Origin: Thermoleophilaceae bacterium
GTDB taxonomy: Bacteria; Actinomycetota; Thermoleophilia; Solirubrobacterales; JACPNS01
NCBI GenBank assembly: GCA_016462645.1
Contig: JAEMSX010000003.1
Location: forward strand, 39,630 to 103,629
Reading direction: 5' to 3'
Length of the DNA: 64,000 bases
A program made the position numbers and the translations under genes. Numbering within the stretch: position 1 is the first letter of the stretch; each line of letters begins with the position of its first letter. The notes beneath the pieces are model-generated. The model worked only from the letters and a program-made list of their open reading frames with translations, was not told the DNA's origin and did not search any database. Shown one piece after another: positions 1 to 7,814 of the stretch.

Positions 1-233
1 TCAAGGACAGCGCCAATCCCGAAGCGGCCGAGCCCATCTTCGATGCGCCGATCGTGCGGGCCAACGTTTCGTTCGAGCGGAACATGCCCGGCGACCCGAT
101 GTTCGGCATGACCGACCCGAGCCAGATGAATACGCCGCCGACGGCCGAGCAGGCGCCGGAGCGCAAGATCGAATCGACCAACGACTTCATCGACCCGGTG
201 ACCGGCGAGCGAACGGGAGGCGACGATGGGTAA
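1..233 (+). CDS. C-terminal fragment of an unknown protein
   Basis: An open frame enters from the left edge (first full codon at base 3) and stops at TAA 231-233, giving 76 visible residues. The visible part is polar, rich in Pro, Met, Asp and Glu (for example ending DPVTGERTGGDDG), with no membrane segment or motif that I recognise. The stop codon overlaps the start of the 31-residue gene at 226, so the two are probably translated together. The fragment is too short and unconserved-looking to assign a function; the coding call rests on codon bias (G/C in third positions) and the overlap. Confidence 0.6.
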   Translation, partial: KDSANPEAAEPIFDAPIVRANVSFERNMPGDPMFGMTDPSQMNTPPTAEQAPERKIESTNDFIDPVTGERTGGDDG

Positions 234-321
234 CGCATGGGGATGGCTGATCACAGTGATTGCCGGCTCCGCGGCGGGCATCTATGCAGGTGTCCAGATT
301 GCTGATGCAGCACTGAAATAA
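226..321 (+). CDS. 31-residue membrane microprotein
   Basis: ATG at 226 lies inside the end of the upstream gene (the string ATGGGTAA carries both the start and the upstream TAA), so translation is likely coupled. The peptide has a short N-terminus, then a hydrophobic stretch from about residue 5 to 27 with Gly and Ala (WLITVIAGSAAGIYAGVQIA), then a short charged tail ending in Lys. This is a single membrane span with small-residue packing motifs. No function is known to me. It could be a small subunit or regulator of the upstream gene's product. An untranslated-by-chance open frame is possible at this length, but the overlap and hydrophobic composition argue for a real gene. Confidence 0.5.
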   Translation: MGNAWGWLITVIAGSAAGIYAGVQIADAALK

Positions 322-342
322 ACCGTTACACTGATTGGTGTC

Positions 343-1758
343 ATGGTTCCCCCTCAGACACTCACACCTCCCGATCACGAGTTGATCGGCTCATATCCAG
401 AATCCCCGGCCGGGCCGATCGACGCGTCTGAGCTCGCGGAGCTCAAGCAGGTCCCGGAATTCGGCCTCCCGCGCATGCTGCAGGTACTGCGCTTCGGCCA
501 GCGCCAGGCGGAGTTCATGCTCAAAGGCCGGAAGGACTTCGGCGATGTGTTCCGCTTCCACGGAATCATCCCGGGCCATCCCGTTGTGTCGGGTCATCCC
601 GACCACGCGCGCTCGCTTTTCACGGCCAAACCTGAGCTTGTACCGACGCTCACATCCGAGTCGCCGCTGCGTCCGATCGTCGGCCCGAACTCGGTGCTGA
701 CATCTCAGGGGGATGTCCACCTGCGCCAGCGCCGCCTTCTGCTTCCAGCCTTTCACGGTCCCGCGCTGGACAACTACCAAGCGGTGATCGAACGCGCGAT
801 CGACGCCGAGATCGACCGTTGGCAGGTCGGCGAGACGATTCCGATCGCCGGGCCGATGCAGGACGTCACACTCGAGGTGATCCTCTCGGGCATCTTCGGT
901 ATCGAGCGGCTCGACGAGGCCTCGCGTGTCGAGCGCAAACTGGCCAAGGTGATCCGTCGGATCACCGAACTGTCGACGACCCCGATCGCAAAGATCTCGG
1001 AATACGTCAACGTAGGACGCACGGAGCCGGTCGGCGTCCAGGCTGCGGCGCTCAAGGTGATCGACAACGCGATCTACGACGTGATCGCCGAACGCCGCGC
1101 CGACAGCGGTCTCGCGGACCGCAGCGACATCATGTCGGCGCTGATCAAGGCCCGTGACGAGGACGGCAGCGAACTCTCAGACAGTGAGCTGCGCGATCAG
1201 CTCCTGACCCTCCTGCTCGCCGGACACGAGACAACCGCGAACTCGATGGCCTGGGCATGGGAGCGCCTCACCCGCACACCCGACGCCTACGAAGAGCTTC
1301 ACGACGCGGTCCGCAACGACCGCGAGGACCGCGCCGATCAGGTCGAGTACGTGATTCAGGAAGCGATGCGCGCGAGGCCCGTGGTCCCGATCGTCGGTCG
1401 ACGCGTGCAGGCGCCGTGGCGCCTCGGCGAGTACGGCGTTCCCGCCGGCACGCCGGTTTCCGCGAGCATCTTCCTGATCCATCACCGCGAGGACCTCTAC
1501 CCCCAGCCCTGGGAGTTCAAGCCCGAGCGCTGGGTCGGCCACAAGCCGGGGACGTACGAATGGCTGCCCTTCGGCGGCGGCATGCGGCGTTGTGCGGGTG
1601 CGGCTCTGGCGATGGTCGAGATGCGCGTCGTGATCGACCGGATGGCTGAGCGACTTCAGCTTGAGGCCGATCGACCCGAAGCTGAACACGTCCAGCATCG
1701 AAACGTCACGATGATTCCCAAGCGCGGCGCGCGGGTGATCATCCGCGACAAGCGTTAG
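343..1758 (+). CDS. Cytochrome P450
   Basis: The 471-residue length is usual for a bacterial class I P450. The I-helix oxygen-binding motif AGHETT is followed by the K-helix ExxR (EAMRARP) and the heme-thiolate loop FGGGMRRCAGAA, whose ligand is Cys417. It is therefore a soluble heme monooxygenase that would take electrons from a ferredoxin/reductase pair not seen here; its substrate cannot be read from sequence. The N-terminus is polar, with no membrane anchor. A TACACT box ends ten bases before the ATG, so the mRNA may be almost leaderless. It resembles the second P450 at 25181-26533 in architecture (PPFHG-like region after RQRR). The genes beside it do not suggest a pathway. Confidence 0.95.
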   Translation: MVPPQTLTPPDHELIGSYPESPAGPIDASELAELKQVPEFGLPRMLQVLRFGQRQAEFMLKGRKDFGDVFRFHGIIPGHPVVSGHPDHARSLFTAKPELVPTLTSESPLRPIVGPNSVLTSQGDVHLRQRRLLLPAFHGPALDNYQAVIERAIDAEIDRWQVGETIPIAGPMQDVTLEVILSGIFGIERLDEASRVERKLAKVIRRITELSTTPIAKISEYVNVGRTEPVGVQAAALKVIDNAIYDVIAERRADSGLADRSDIMSALIKARDEDGSELSDSELRDQLLTLLLAGHETTANSMAWAWERLTRTPDAYEELHDAVRNDREDRADQVEYVIQEAMRARPVVPIVGRRVQAPWRLGEYGVPAGTPVSASIFLIHHREDLYPQPWEFKPERWVGHKPGTYEWLPFGGGMRRCAGAALAMVEMRVVIDRMAERLQLEADRPEAEHVQHRNVTMIPKRGARVIIRDKR

Positions 1759-1816
1759 CCGCAAGCAAGCCGGATCTATGCCGTCGGTGCGTCCTCCGGA
1801 CAGGCCGATGGAGGAT

Positions 1817-2323
1817 TCACCGCTTGTCCAAACGGTCCGCCAGGTCCTGCCAGGGACCGATGTCCCAGAAGCGCGTGGCCAGCCCTGAGGTCGACGGGAG
1901 CACAAACAACCTTGTCTCCTCGATGCGATCCGTGAGCGCCCCGTACCCGGTGGGCCGTCCGAGGGCCTCCGCCGCCGCCCGCTTACTGGTGAACGCCAAC
2001 CACCGGGGCGCGAATTCCACGATCTTCGATCTCAGCGCGTCGGGATCGAAGTCGCTGCTCGACAAATCCGCATCCTGCCCCCAGCCGGTCTTGCTCACAT
2101 CCGTGAGCCCAATGCCATATTCGCTCACAGCCCGAAACTCCTCAGGTCGCAGCAACCGCGGAGTCAACCCCACCGCGAACAGTGTCGGCCAGAACCGATT
2201 CCCCGGCCGCGCGTAATAGGCGCCACGTTCCTTGGAAGTCGCACTCGGTGCCGTGCCGCAGAACACGACGTCCAACTCGAACTCGAGGACATCCGGGATG
2301 ACATGTGCTGCCATCGAGGTCAA
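1817..2323 (-). CDS. mug: G/U mismatch-specific DNA glycosylase (Mug/TDG type)
   Basis: This 168-residue member of the uracil-DNA glycosylase superfamily would remove uracil or thymine opposite guanine as the first step of base excision repair. The N-terminal loop is CGTAPS (compare GxNP/GIAPS of the family), followed by YYARPGNRFWPTLF, a hallmark of Mug proteins, and late in the chain LPSTSGLA matches the NPSGL-type DNA-insertion loop with Asn replaced by Leu-Pro. The start is TTG at 2323 within a TTGA overlap with the osmC stop; an ATG at 2314 is an alternative. It forms a two-gene unit with the OsmC gene upstream. Assignment to the family is firm; exact base preference is not. Confidence 0.9.
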   Translation of the reverse strand: MTSMAAHVIPDVLEFELDVVFCGTAPSATSKERGAYYARPGNRFWPTLFAVGLTPRLLRPEEFRAVSEYGIGLTDVSKTGWGQDADLSSSDFDPDALRSKIVEFAPRWLAFTSKRAAAEALGRPTGYGALTDRIEETRLFVLPSTSGLATRFWDIGPWQDLADRLDKR

Positions 2324-2823
2324 GCCGTGGCAACCGCGATCGGAGGCGGATTGAGCAACGTCTGCAGCACCACGCAGTAGCGCTCGGTCGTCTCGATCAG
2401 CGCTGCACGATCCTCATCACTGATGTCCCCCTCCAGCTCGAAGTTCAGCCGGATGTCGCGAAACCCCACCGGCGCAGCGGGATCCACGCCCATCGTCCCG
2501 CGGAAGTCAAGGTCGCCTTCTGCGCGAACCGATCCACCCGTGAGCTCAACTCCGCGATTGGTCGCCACTGATTGCAGCGTGACTCCGGCACATGCGACGA
2601 GTGCCTGCAGCAGCATGTCGCCCGAACAGGCAAACGTCCCGCTGCCGCCGGAGGCCGGATGCAGTCCTGCTTCAACGATCGCGCGGCCGGTCGCGACCGA
2701 GCAGGTCACGTTCTGGTCATCGATCTCGCCGTGCGCTTCGAGCGTCACGAGCGCGCTGGCTGCGTCCTCCCGGTAGCTCTGCTTGAGCGGCCGCTGGATT
2801 GACTTGAGTTCTTCTGAGTCCAT
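2320..2823 (-). CDS. OsmC family peroxiredoxin-like protein
   Basis: The 167-residue chain has the OsmC/Ohr fold signature: a first redox Cys in ACAGVTLQSVA after the dimer helix (DMLLQALVACAG) and a second Cys near the C-terminus in TERYCVV. OsmC proteins reduce organic hydroperoxides with a Cys pair in the cytosol. It is somewhat longer than E. coli OsmC (about 143 residues) because of an N-terminal extension. The gene's stop shares four bases with the start of mug, so the two probably form an operon in which oxidant removal and base repair are co-expressed. It could also belong to an OsmC branch that is not peroxide-specific. Confidence 0.9.
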   Translation of the reverse strand: MDSEELKSIQRPLKQSYREDAASALVTLEAHGEIDDQNVTCSVATGRAIVEAGLHPASGGSGTFACSGDMLLQALVACAGVTLQSVATNRGVELTGGSVRAEGDLDFRGTMGVDPAAPVGFRDIRLNFELEGDISDEDRAALIETTERYCVVLQTLLNPPPIAVATA

Positions 2824-2835
2824 CTCGGGATTCTC

Positions 2836-3312
2836 TCACGCTGACTGCTGGGTGCCCTGCACCCACGCGACGAATGCGTCATAGGCCGACTTGATCTGCC
2901 CCCGCGCCTCCGGCGCGTGATCCTTGAACAGCTCGCCGCTTCCGTCGAGAACGCTGAGCTCGAAATACGCGCCGTCAGTTGTCCTCACCACAAGCTTCGA
3001 ACCCACGCACAGCTGACCGCCTTCAGGCGCGATGGCGTCGATCGGCGAGCTGGAGATGCTTTCAACGCGCTCGCGCGTCAGCTCAAACAGCGCGCCGTCA
3101 GGAGTGAGTTCGACGGCATCCACACGCTGCAGCCGAAGGACGTCTTCGCCGAGCGCGGCGACCACGGTCCGGTTCTTCCTGCGCAGGCCGAACAACCCCG
3201 ACTTGAACGAGAGCATCGCCGGGGCGACCGCAGCATCGGGACCGGAGATCCGTTCCCCGATCTCCATCGCCCGCGCGTGGTTTCTTGCGACCTCCTGCTC
3301 AAAGGTGTTCAT
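2836..3312 (-). CDS. Hypothetical protein, 158 residues
   Basis: I start the gene at ATG 3312 (MNTFEQEVARNH) because the 16 codons before it are not protein-like. The sequence alternates hydrophobic and polar residues in a way typical of beta strands (for example SKLVVRTTDGAYFELSVLDG), ends with a helix (AYDAFVAWVQG) and contains one basic loop, GLRRKNR. There is no signal peptide, membrane segment or known motif. It lies 12 bases upstream of osmC on the same strand and is probably the first gene of the osmC-mug unit. A PH-like or small beta-barrel fold is possible, but this is a guess. Confidence 0.7.
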   Translation of the reverse strand: MNTFEQEVARNHARAMEIGERISGPDAAVAPAMLSFKSGLFGLRRKNRTVVAALGEDVLRLQRVDAVELTPDGALFELTRERVESISSSPIDAIAPEGGQLCVGSKLVVRTTDGAYFELSVLDGSGELFKDHAPEARGQIKSAYDAFVAWVQGTQQSA

Positions 3313-3365
3313 GCACGGAACATACAGTTCGTGCCCAAGCCAACCAAGTGGTCGAATCAACGACG

Positions 3366-3520
3366 ATGCTTGATCTCGTCTCTGCGCTGCTTTCTGACCC
3401 GGTGCGCCGCGAGCTCGTCCAGCGGGTGGCGGTTGCAGAGTTGTCGGTGAGCAAAGTCACCGATCTTCACGCGATGTCTCCGGGCGCCGTCTCCCGGAAC
3501 TCGTGCAGATCAGCTGACCG
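3366..3520 (+). pseudogene. Possible remnant of an ArsR-type regulator
   Basis: Starting at ATG 3366 the frame reads MLDLVSALLSDPVRREL, then a spacer, then AELSVSKVTDLHAMSPGAVSRN. This follows the order of ArsR winged-helix proteins (ALADPTRR, then LSVxELAxxLxLSPxAVSRHL), but the match ends abruptly after VSRN and the frame then runs into the leader of the next gene as Arg-rich nonsense. The recognition helix is therefore present but the wing and dimer helix are missing. I read it as a decayed gene, probably once regulating one of the flanking genes. It may instead be chance similarity. Confidence 0.35.
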
Positions 3521-3552
3521 GCGTTCGCCACGGCGTCGATATCGTCGGCGCC

Positions 3553-4443
3553 ATGAGCGAACAACCGCAGGCAACCTCGGTCGCGATCCTCGGAGCCGGG
3601 ATCATCGGCGCGGCGATGGCGCGCAACACCGTCAAGGCCGGACTGAAGACCGCGGTCTGGAACCGCAGCCCCGAGAAGGCGCGCCCACTCGCAGACGACG
3701 GCGCGGAGGTCTTCGACGACGCGGCCGACGCCGTTCGCGGCCGCGATGTGGTGATCAGCGTGCTCTCCGACGCCGCCACCACTCAGGCGGTGGTCGAGCC
3801 GCTGCTTCCGGAGTTTGCCGCGGGCGCAGTCTGGCTGCAGTGCGCGACGATCGGTATTGACGGAACCGAGCGCCTGGAGTGGATCGCGGGCGAAGCGGGC
3901 ATCCCGTTCGTGGACGTTCCGGTCTCGGGCACAAAGGCGCCTGCCGAGGCAGGTCAACTCGTGATGCTCGCCTCGGGCGACAAGGCCGCGGCGGACTTTG
4001 CCGCGCCGGTGCTCGACGCAGTCGGCGCCAAGACCGTGTGGCTCGGTGCGGCCGGCAACGGCTCGCGGATGAAGCTTGTGACCAACGACTGGGTTCTGGG
4101 TCAGACGGCGTTGGTCGCCGAGGCACTGCGCCTGTGCGCCGCTCTGGAGCTGGAACCGTCTGCGTTTCTCGACGCAATCGACGGCGCGCCAGTCGGGTCG
4201 GCGTACGCCCAGATCAAGGGCCACATGATGCTGAGCGGCGAGTACTCCCCGAACTTCCCGCTTGAGCACGGCACCAAGGATTCCCGCCTGATCGTCGCCG
4301 CGGCGCGTGAGGCCGGGCTCAATCTACCGATCGCCGAGAGCTTCAACGAGTACTTCATCGCGGCGCTGGATGCCGGCCGCGGCAAGGAAGACATGTCCGT
4401 GATCTTCGACTACGTCGGCACCGAGGACCACTCTGAGGAATAA
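3553..4443 (+). CDS. NAD(P)-dependent beta-hydroxyacid dehydrogenase
   Basis: The 296 residues match the 3-hydroxyisobutyrate/6-phosphogluconate dehydrogenase superfamily. An N-terminal Rossmann fold carries GAGIIGAAMARN (GxGxxG), the substrate loop is DVPVSGTKAPAEAGQL (family DxPVSGG), and the catalytic lysine lies in NGSRMKLVTN (family GxxxKxxxN). The C-terminal helical domain mediates dimers. The second Gly of PVSGG is Thr here, which may shift substrate choice. Members oxidise 3-hydroxyisobutyrate, tartronate semialdehyde and similar small acids or reduce imines; the specific substrate is not readable. The sixA gene follows seven bases later on the same strand. Confidence 0.9.
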   Translation: MSEQPQATSVAILGAGIIGAAMARNTVKAGLKTAVWNRSPEKARPLADDGAEVFDDAADAVRGRDVVISVLSDAATTQAVVEPLLPEFAAGAVWLQCATIGIDGTERLEWIAGEAGIPFVDVPVSGTKAPAEAGQLVMLASGDKAAADFAAPVLDAVGAKTVWLGAAGNGSRMKLVTNDWVLGQTALVAEALRLCAALELEPSAFLDAIDGAPVGSAYAQIKGHMMLSGEYSPNFPLEHGTKDSRLIVAAAREAGLNLPIAESFNEYFIAALDAGRGKEDMSVIFDYVGTEDHSEE

Positions 4444-4450
4444 TGCAGTC

Positions 4451-4978
4451 ATGAGGCGTCTCTACCTGCTCCGCCACGCAAAGTCCAGCTGGCAATTGGC
4501 CGGCCAGCTCGATTACGAGCGCGGACTGACCGAACGCGGCTTGAACGACTGCGAGTTGATTTCGGAACTGATCCTTGAACGCGGGATCGCCCCGGACTTC
4601 ATCTACTGCTCAGGCGCTCGGCGTGCCCGCGACACCCTCCAGGCGGTCGCGCACGCCCTCCCTCGCGACGCCAAGGTGGAGTTCGAGGACGCGATCTACC
4701 AGGCCTCGACGAAGGACCTGCTCGACGTGCTGCGCGGCGTGCCCAAGAAACGCCAGTCTGTTTTGCTGGTCGGCCACAACCCGTCAATTCATGACCTTTC
4801 GGTCGAGATCGCGCGCGAGAGCGAGGACCTCGCACGTCTCGCTGCGAAGTTCCCGACCGCCGCGCTCGCAGAGTTCGAATACGACGGCGACTGGGCCGAT
4901 CTCGGCACTGACACCGTTGACCTCACGCAGTTCACGACGCCAAAGCAGTTGCGCGTCGGCGAGCGCGAGACGCTCTAG
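4451..4978 (+). CDS. sixA: SixA-type phosphohistidine phosphatase
   Basis: The chain is 175 residues and begins MRRLYLLRHAKSSW, the RHA(K)S form of the RHG motif in which the histidine is phosphorylated. A second histidine lies in VGHNPSIH, which provides the other catalytic imidazole. This short histidine-phosphatase type (SixA) removes phosphate from phosphohistidine, for instance on HPt domains or PTS proteins. In actinobacteria the target is usually unknown. It follows the dehydrogenase closely and its stop shares CTAG with the stop of the convergent MFS gene. Confidence 0.9.
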   Translation: MRRLYLLRHAKSSWQLAGQLDYERGLTERGLNDCELISELILERGIAPDFIYCSGARRARDTLQAVAHALPRDAKVEFEDAIYQASTKDLLDVLRGVPKKRQSVLLVGHNPSIHDLSVEIARESEDLARLAAKFPTAALAEFEYDGDWADLGTDTVDLTQFTTPKQLRVGERETL

Positions 4979-6153
4979 AACTCAGCTCGCGACGATGTCG
5001 CGGCAGTGTCGCGGCGGTGCACGCCGATCGACACCAGCAGGATCGCCAGCCCCGCGAGCGCAAGTCCCACGCCGACCCAGCTCGGTGCGGTCCACCCCCA
5101 ACCCGCCGAGATCACAATCCCGCCGAGCAGCGCGCCGAGGGCGTTGCCCGTGTTGAACGACGAGTGGTTGAGTGCGGCGGCCATCGTCTGCGCCTTTCCG
5201 GCCACGTCCATCAGGCGCGTCTGCGTGGCCGAGGCCAGCGCCGTCGCGCTGCCCACCAGAAAGAGCGGAACGAGCGCGAGATACCCGTGCCGTGAGGCGA
5301 TCGCGAACCCCGCGAGGAAGATCCCCATCAGCACGAGCAGGATCACCATCGACCCGATCACGTCGCGATCGATCCAGCGCCCCCAGAAGAGGTTTCCGGC
5401 GACCATCCCCGACCCGAACACAACAAGCGCTATCGGAACGAACGAGGCCTCAAGGCCCGCCTCGTTCGTGAGCACCGGCGAGATGTAGCTGTAGAGCGCG
5501 AACACGCCGCCGAATCCGATCGCACCGATGCCAAGCGTCAACCAGACCTGCAACGACTTCAGAGCGGCAAGCTCGCCGCGCGGACTCGTGCGGTCCCCGT
5601 CCGGCACCGGACCGAGCACGCTCATCAGGGCAGCGACGTTCAGCGCGTTGACGACGACGATGCTGAGAAACGCCGCGCGCCAGCCGTAGTTCTGACCGAG
5701 CCAGGCCGCAAACGGCACGCCGATCACGTTGGCGACGCTCAGCCCGAGCATCATCCGCGTGACCGCCCACGCCCGCCGCCCCTCTCCGGCGATCGATGCG
5801 CCGACCAGCGAGGCGACGCCGAAGTAAGCACCGTGCGGCAGACCTGCCAGGAATCGCGCGCCCATCAGAGTCCAGTAGCCGGGCGCGATCGCGCTGAGCA
5901 GGTTGCCGGCCAGCAGGGCCAGCGCAAGTCCGACGAGAAAGCGCCTGCGCGGCAGATGCGCTCCGAACACCGCGAGCAGAGGAGCACCGATCACGACCCC
6001 GATTGCGTAGGCACTGATCAAATGCCCGGCCTCCGGGATCGACACCTGCACGCTCTCGGCGATCTCCGGAAGCAGTCCCATCGGGACGAACTCGCCGGTA
6101 CCGATGGCAAACCCGCCGATTGCCAGCGCGAGGATTCTCCACTTCAAATCCAT
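4975..6153 (-). CDS. MFS efflux transporter (AraJ/DHA1 type)
   Basis: The 392 residues form about 12 membrane helices. The N-terminal signature GGFAIGTGEFVPMGLLPEIA is that of the AraJ/Cmr/sugar-efflux DHA1 group, followed by the loop 2-3 motif FGAHLPRRRFL and motif C-like GLSVANVIGVPFAAWLG in helix 5. Such proteins export drugs, sugars or purine analogues with proton antiport. A ribosome site AAGGAG lies nine bases before ATG 6153. The gene is convergent with sixA (stops overlapping by four bases) and faces tRNA-Ala upstream. Substrate is unknown. Confidence 0.9.
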   Translation of the reverse strand: MDLKWRILALAIGGFAIGTGEFVPMGLLPEIAESVQVSIPEAGHLISAYAIGVVIGAPLLAVFGAHLPRRRFLVGLALALLAGNLLSAIAPGYWTLMGARFLAGLPHGAYFGVASLVGASIAGEGRRAWAVTRMMLGLSVANVIGVPFAAWLGQNYGWRAAFLSIVVVNALNVAALMSVLGPVPDGDRTSPRGELAALKSLQVWLTLGIGAIGFGGVFALYSYISPVLTNEAGLEASFVPIALVVFGSGMVAGNLFWGRWIDRDVIGSMVILLVLMGIFLAGFAIASRHGYLALVPLFLVGSATALASATQTRLMDVAGKAQTMAAALNHSSFNTGNALGALLGGIVISAGWGWTAPSWVGVGLALAGLAILLVSIGVHRRDTAATSSRAEF

Positions 6154-6190
6154 AGTCGCGGGCTCCTTGCGGGTGACATGCGCGGAACGA

Positions 6191-6263
6191 TGGAGCTAGC
6201 CGGGTTCGAACCGGCGACCTTTCGATTGCGAACCGAACGCTCTACCAACTGAGCTATAGCCCC
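6191..6263 (-). tRNA. tRNA-Ala (CGC)
   Basis: Read on the minus strand, a full cloverleaf folds: acceptor GGGGCTA/TAGCTCC, D arm GCTC-AGTTGGTA-GAGC, anticodon stem TTCGG/TCGAA with loop TTCGCAA (anticodon CGC), and T arm GCCGG-TTCGAAC-CCGGC. The acceptor contains the G3:U70 wobble pair, the identity element for alanine, and the discriminator is A73. No CCA is encoded. Confidence 0.95.
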
Positions 6264-6328
6264 GTGAGGAGAGAATCTTATCTGCGTTGTTGCACGAGCT
6301 TCCGACCGCCTCCGTAAGATGGCCCCCA

Positions 6329-6907
6329 ATGGCAGATGACATTCACAACGCTGAAGCTGGTGCCGAGGACATTCCCGGCGGCTCACTCGCCGACGCGATC
6401 GCGGCTCACCTTGCGCTGAAGAAGGAGCACGGGGCCGATCCCAACGAGGTCGAGCACGAGCTCGAAGACGCTCTCAGCCCTCCGATCCGTGAGGAAGAGC
6501 CTGCGCCAGCCCCGGCCGCCGCCACGCCTGAGCCCGAGCCCACTCCTGAACCCACACCGGAGCCCGAGCCGGAGCCCGCGCCCGCGCCTGAGCCAGAACC
6601 CGCGCCCGCGGCCACAGCCCCGGAGCCCGCGCCTGAGCCCGCCCCGGTCGTGGAGGACGGCTCAGAGGCCGACCCCGAGCCGATCACGGAAGCAGCCGTC
6701 GCCTCAAGCGTCGAGGAGCCCAAGCCCGGAGAGATCACCGGCACGATCGAGTTCGAGTTCGGCGAGGAAGAGAAGGAAGCGTCGGCCGAGGAGAAGCCCG
6801 TGGCCGATCACGACCTGCTCGAGGACACCCCGGACTTCTTCGAAGAAACGCCCGAGCACGACAAGCTCTGGTTCGACGAAGCGCCGCCGCGCAAGTTCGA
6901 CTTCTAG
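6329..6907 (+). CDS. Acidic Pro/Glu-rich protein of unknown function
   Basis: I choose ATG 6329 because a TAAGAT box ends eight bases upstream (leaderless layout). The 192-residue product has an ordered N-terminal helix region (SLADAIAAHLALKKEHGAD), then about 60 residues of Pro-Glu/Pro-Ala repeats (PEPEP, PAPEPEP) and a conserved-looking acidic C-terminus, LLEDTPDFFEETPEHDKL followed by WFDEAPPRKFDF. No signal peptide or membrane span is visible, so it is cytosolic and mostly disordered. The two ordered ends joined by a rigid Pro-Glu spacer suggest a tether or scaffold. I do not recognise the family. Confidence 0.8.
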   Translation: MADDIHNAEAGAEDIPGGSLADAIAAHLALKKEHGADPNEVEHELEDALSPPIREEEPAPAPAAATPEPEPTPEPTPEPEPEPAPAPEPEPAPAATAPEPAPEPAPVVEDGSEADPEPITEAAVASSVEEPKPGEITGTIEFEFGEEEKEASAEEKPVADHDLLEDTPDFFEETPEHDKLWFDEAPPRKFDF

Positions 6908-6916
6908 TGCTTCGTC

Positions 6917-7702
6917 CTACTCAGCGCGCGGCGAAATCCGCGTCAGCGCAAAACCGCTGAGCAGTCCCGCGAGCGCTCCGCCGAGCAGCACCCACACGCT
7001 TGCCGCGTCGGTCGCAATCGGCAGCGCGCAGACGACGAGTGCGATCGCGGCGAGGCCGAGCGCGTCGTAGTCGCGCAGGTCTTCGCGGTTGACGACGTAG
7101 ATCGTCCAGGCGAACAGCGCTCCGGCCACGCAGCCCATCGCGCCGAGCGCGAAGTGCGAAGGATCGATCAGCATCTTCAGGCCGATGCCGGCACCGCCGC
7201 AGATGAACCAGAGTGCGACCACCACCCACGGACCGAAGCGCCTTTCGAGCCCGGCCCCGAAGATCGCGAAGCCGAACAGGCAGACGAACGCGTAGCCGGC
7301 CGTCAGGTGGATGAACGGCGCGGTCAGGAGCACGGCCGGCGAACTGGTCAGCTCTCCGCGGTAGACGAGGTTCGTGAGCATCCAGTCGCTGACGTCCGGG
7401 ATGTCGCTCGCCGCGATCACCGACGCGACGATCGCGATCGCCACCAGAATCCCGGTGGCAACTGGCCGGCTCGCGGTCTCGAGCCACGCGCCCGGGCTTG
7501 AACCGCCGCCTTCGTACTGCGATCGCAGGCGCTCGCGGCGCTTCTCGGCCTTGCGTTCTTCCTTCTCCTCGAGCTTCTTCTGCTTTTTCAGATCAGGTGC
7601 GCGTTTGCGCAGACGCGTGCCGCAGTAAGGGCATTCCGTGACGTACGGACTGACCTCGCTGCCGCAGTTGTTGCAGACGACGAAGAGTTCTGGACCGGCC
7701 AT
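6917..7702 (-). CDS. Zinc-ribbon protein with rhomboid-like membrane domain lacking the catalytic serine
   Basis: From ATG 7702 (261 residues). Residues 8-30 hold a zinc ribbon, CNNCGSEV...CPYCGTRL. A highly charged Lys/Glu/Arg helix follows (about residues 32-60), then five or six membrane helices in the rhomboid order: a hydrophobic span after TGILVA, then HLTAGYAFVCLFGFAIFGAGLE, and HFALGAMGCVAGALFAW where active rhomboids have GxSG. The serine position is Met here, so proteolysis is not expected. Compare the intact rhomboid at 57704. It may be a client-binding pseudoprotease whose ribbon and charged helix face the cytosol. Divergent from the aldolase gene. Confidence 0.8.
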   Translation of the reverse strand: MAGPELFVVCNNCGSEVSPYVTECPYCGTRLRKRAPDLKKQKKLEEKEERKAEKRRERLRSQYEGGGSSPGAWLETASRPVATGILVAIAIVASVIAASDIPDVSDWMLTNLVYRGELTSSPAVLLTAPFIHLTAGYAFVCLFGFAIFGAGLERRFGPWVVVALWFICGGAGIGLKMLIDPSHFALGAMGCVAGALFAWTIYVVNREDLRDYDALGLAAIALVVCALPIATDAASVWVLLGGALAGLLSGFALTRISPRAE

Positions 7703-7814
7703 GACTGATCCGCAGCGTACCGATCGCACCGCCCGGCCCAATCGGCTTGATTATGCTCTGGCCCTCAAGTTTCCCGCATCCACGCGGCTGAACCGATCAG
7801 GAGTCAACCCCACC

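Noticed and set aside
6144..6386. An 80-codon minus-strand frame across the tRNA-Ala gene
   Set aside because: It covers a structured tRNA, which accounts for the sequence.
6490..6660. Pro-Glu repeat considered as a tandem DNA repeat or CRISPR-like array
   Set aside because: The repetition is at the amino-acid level with varied codons and no regular DNA period.
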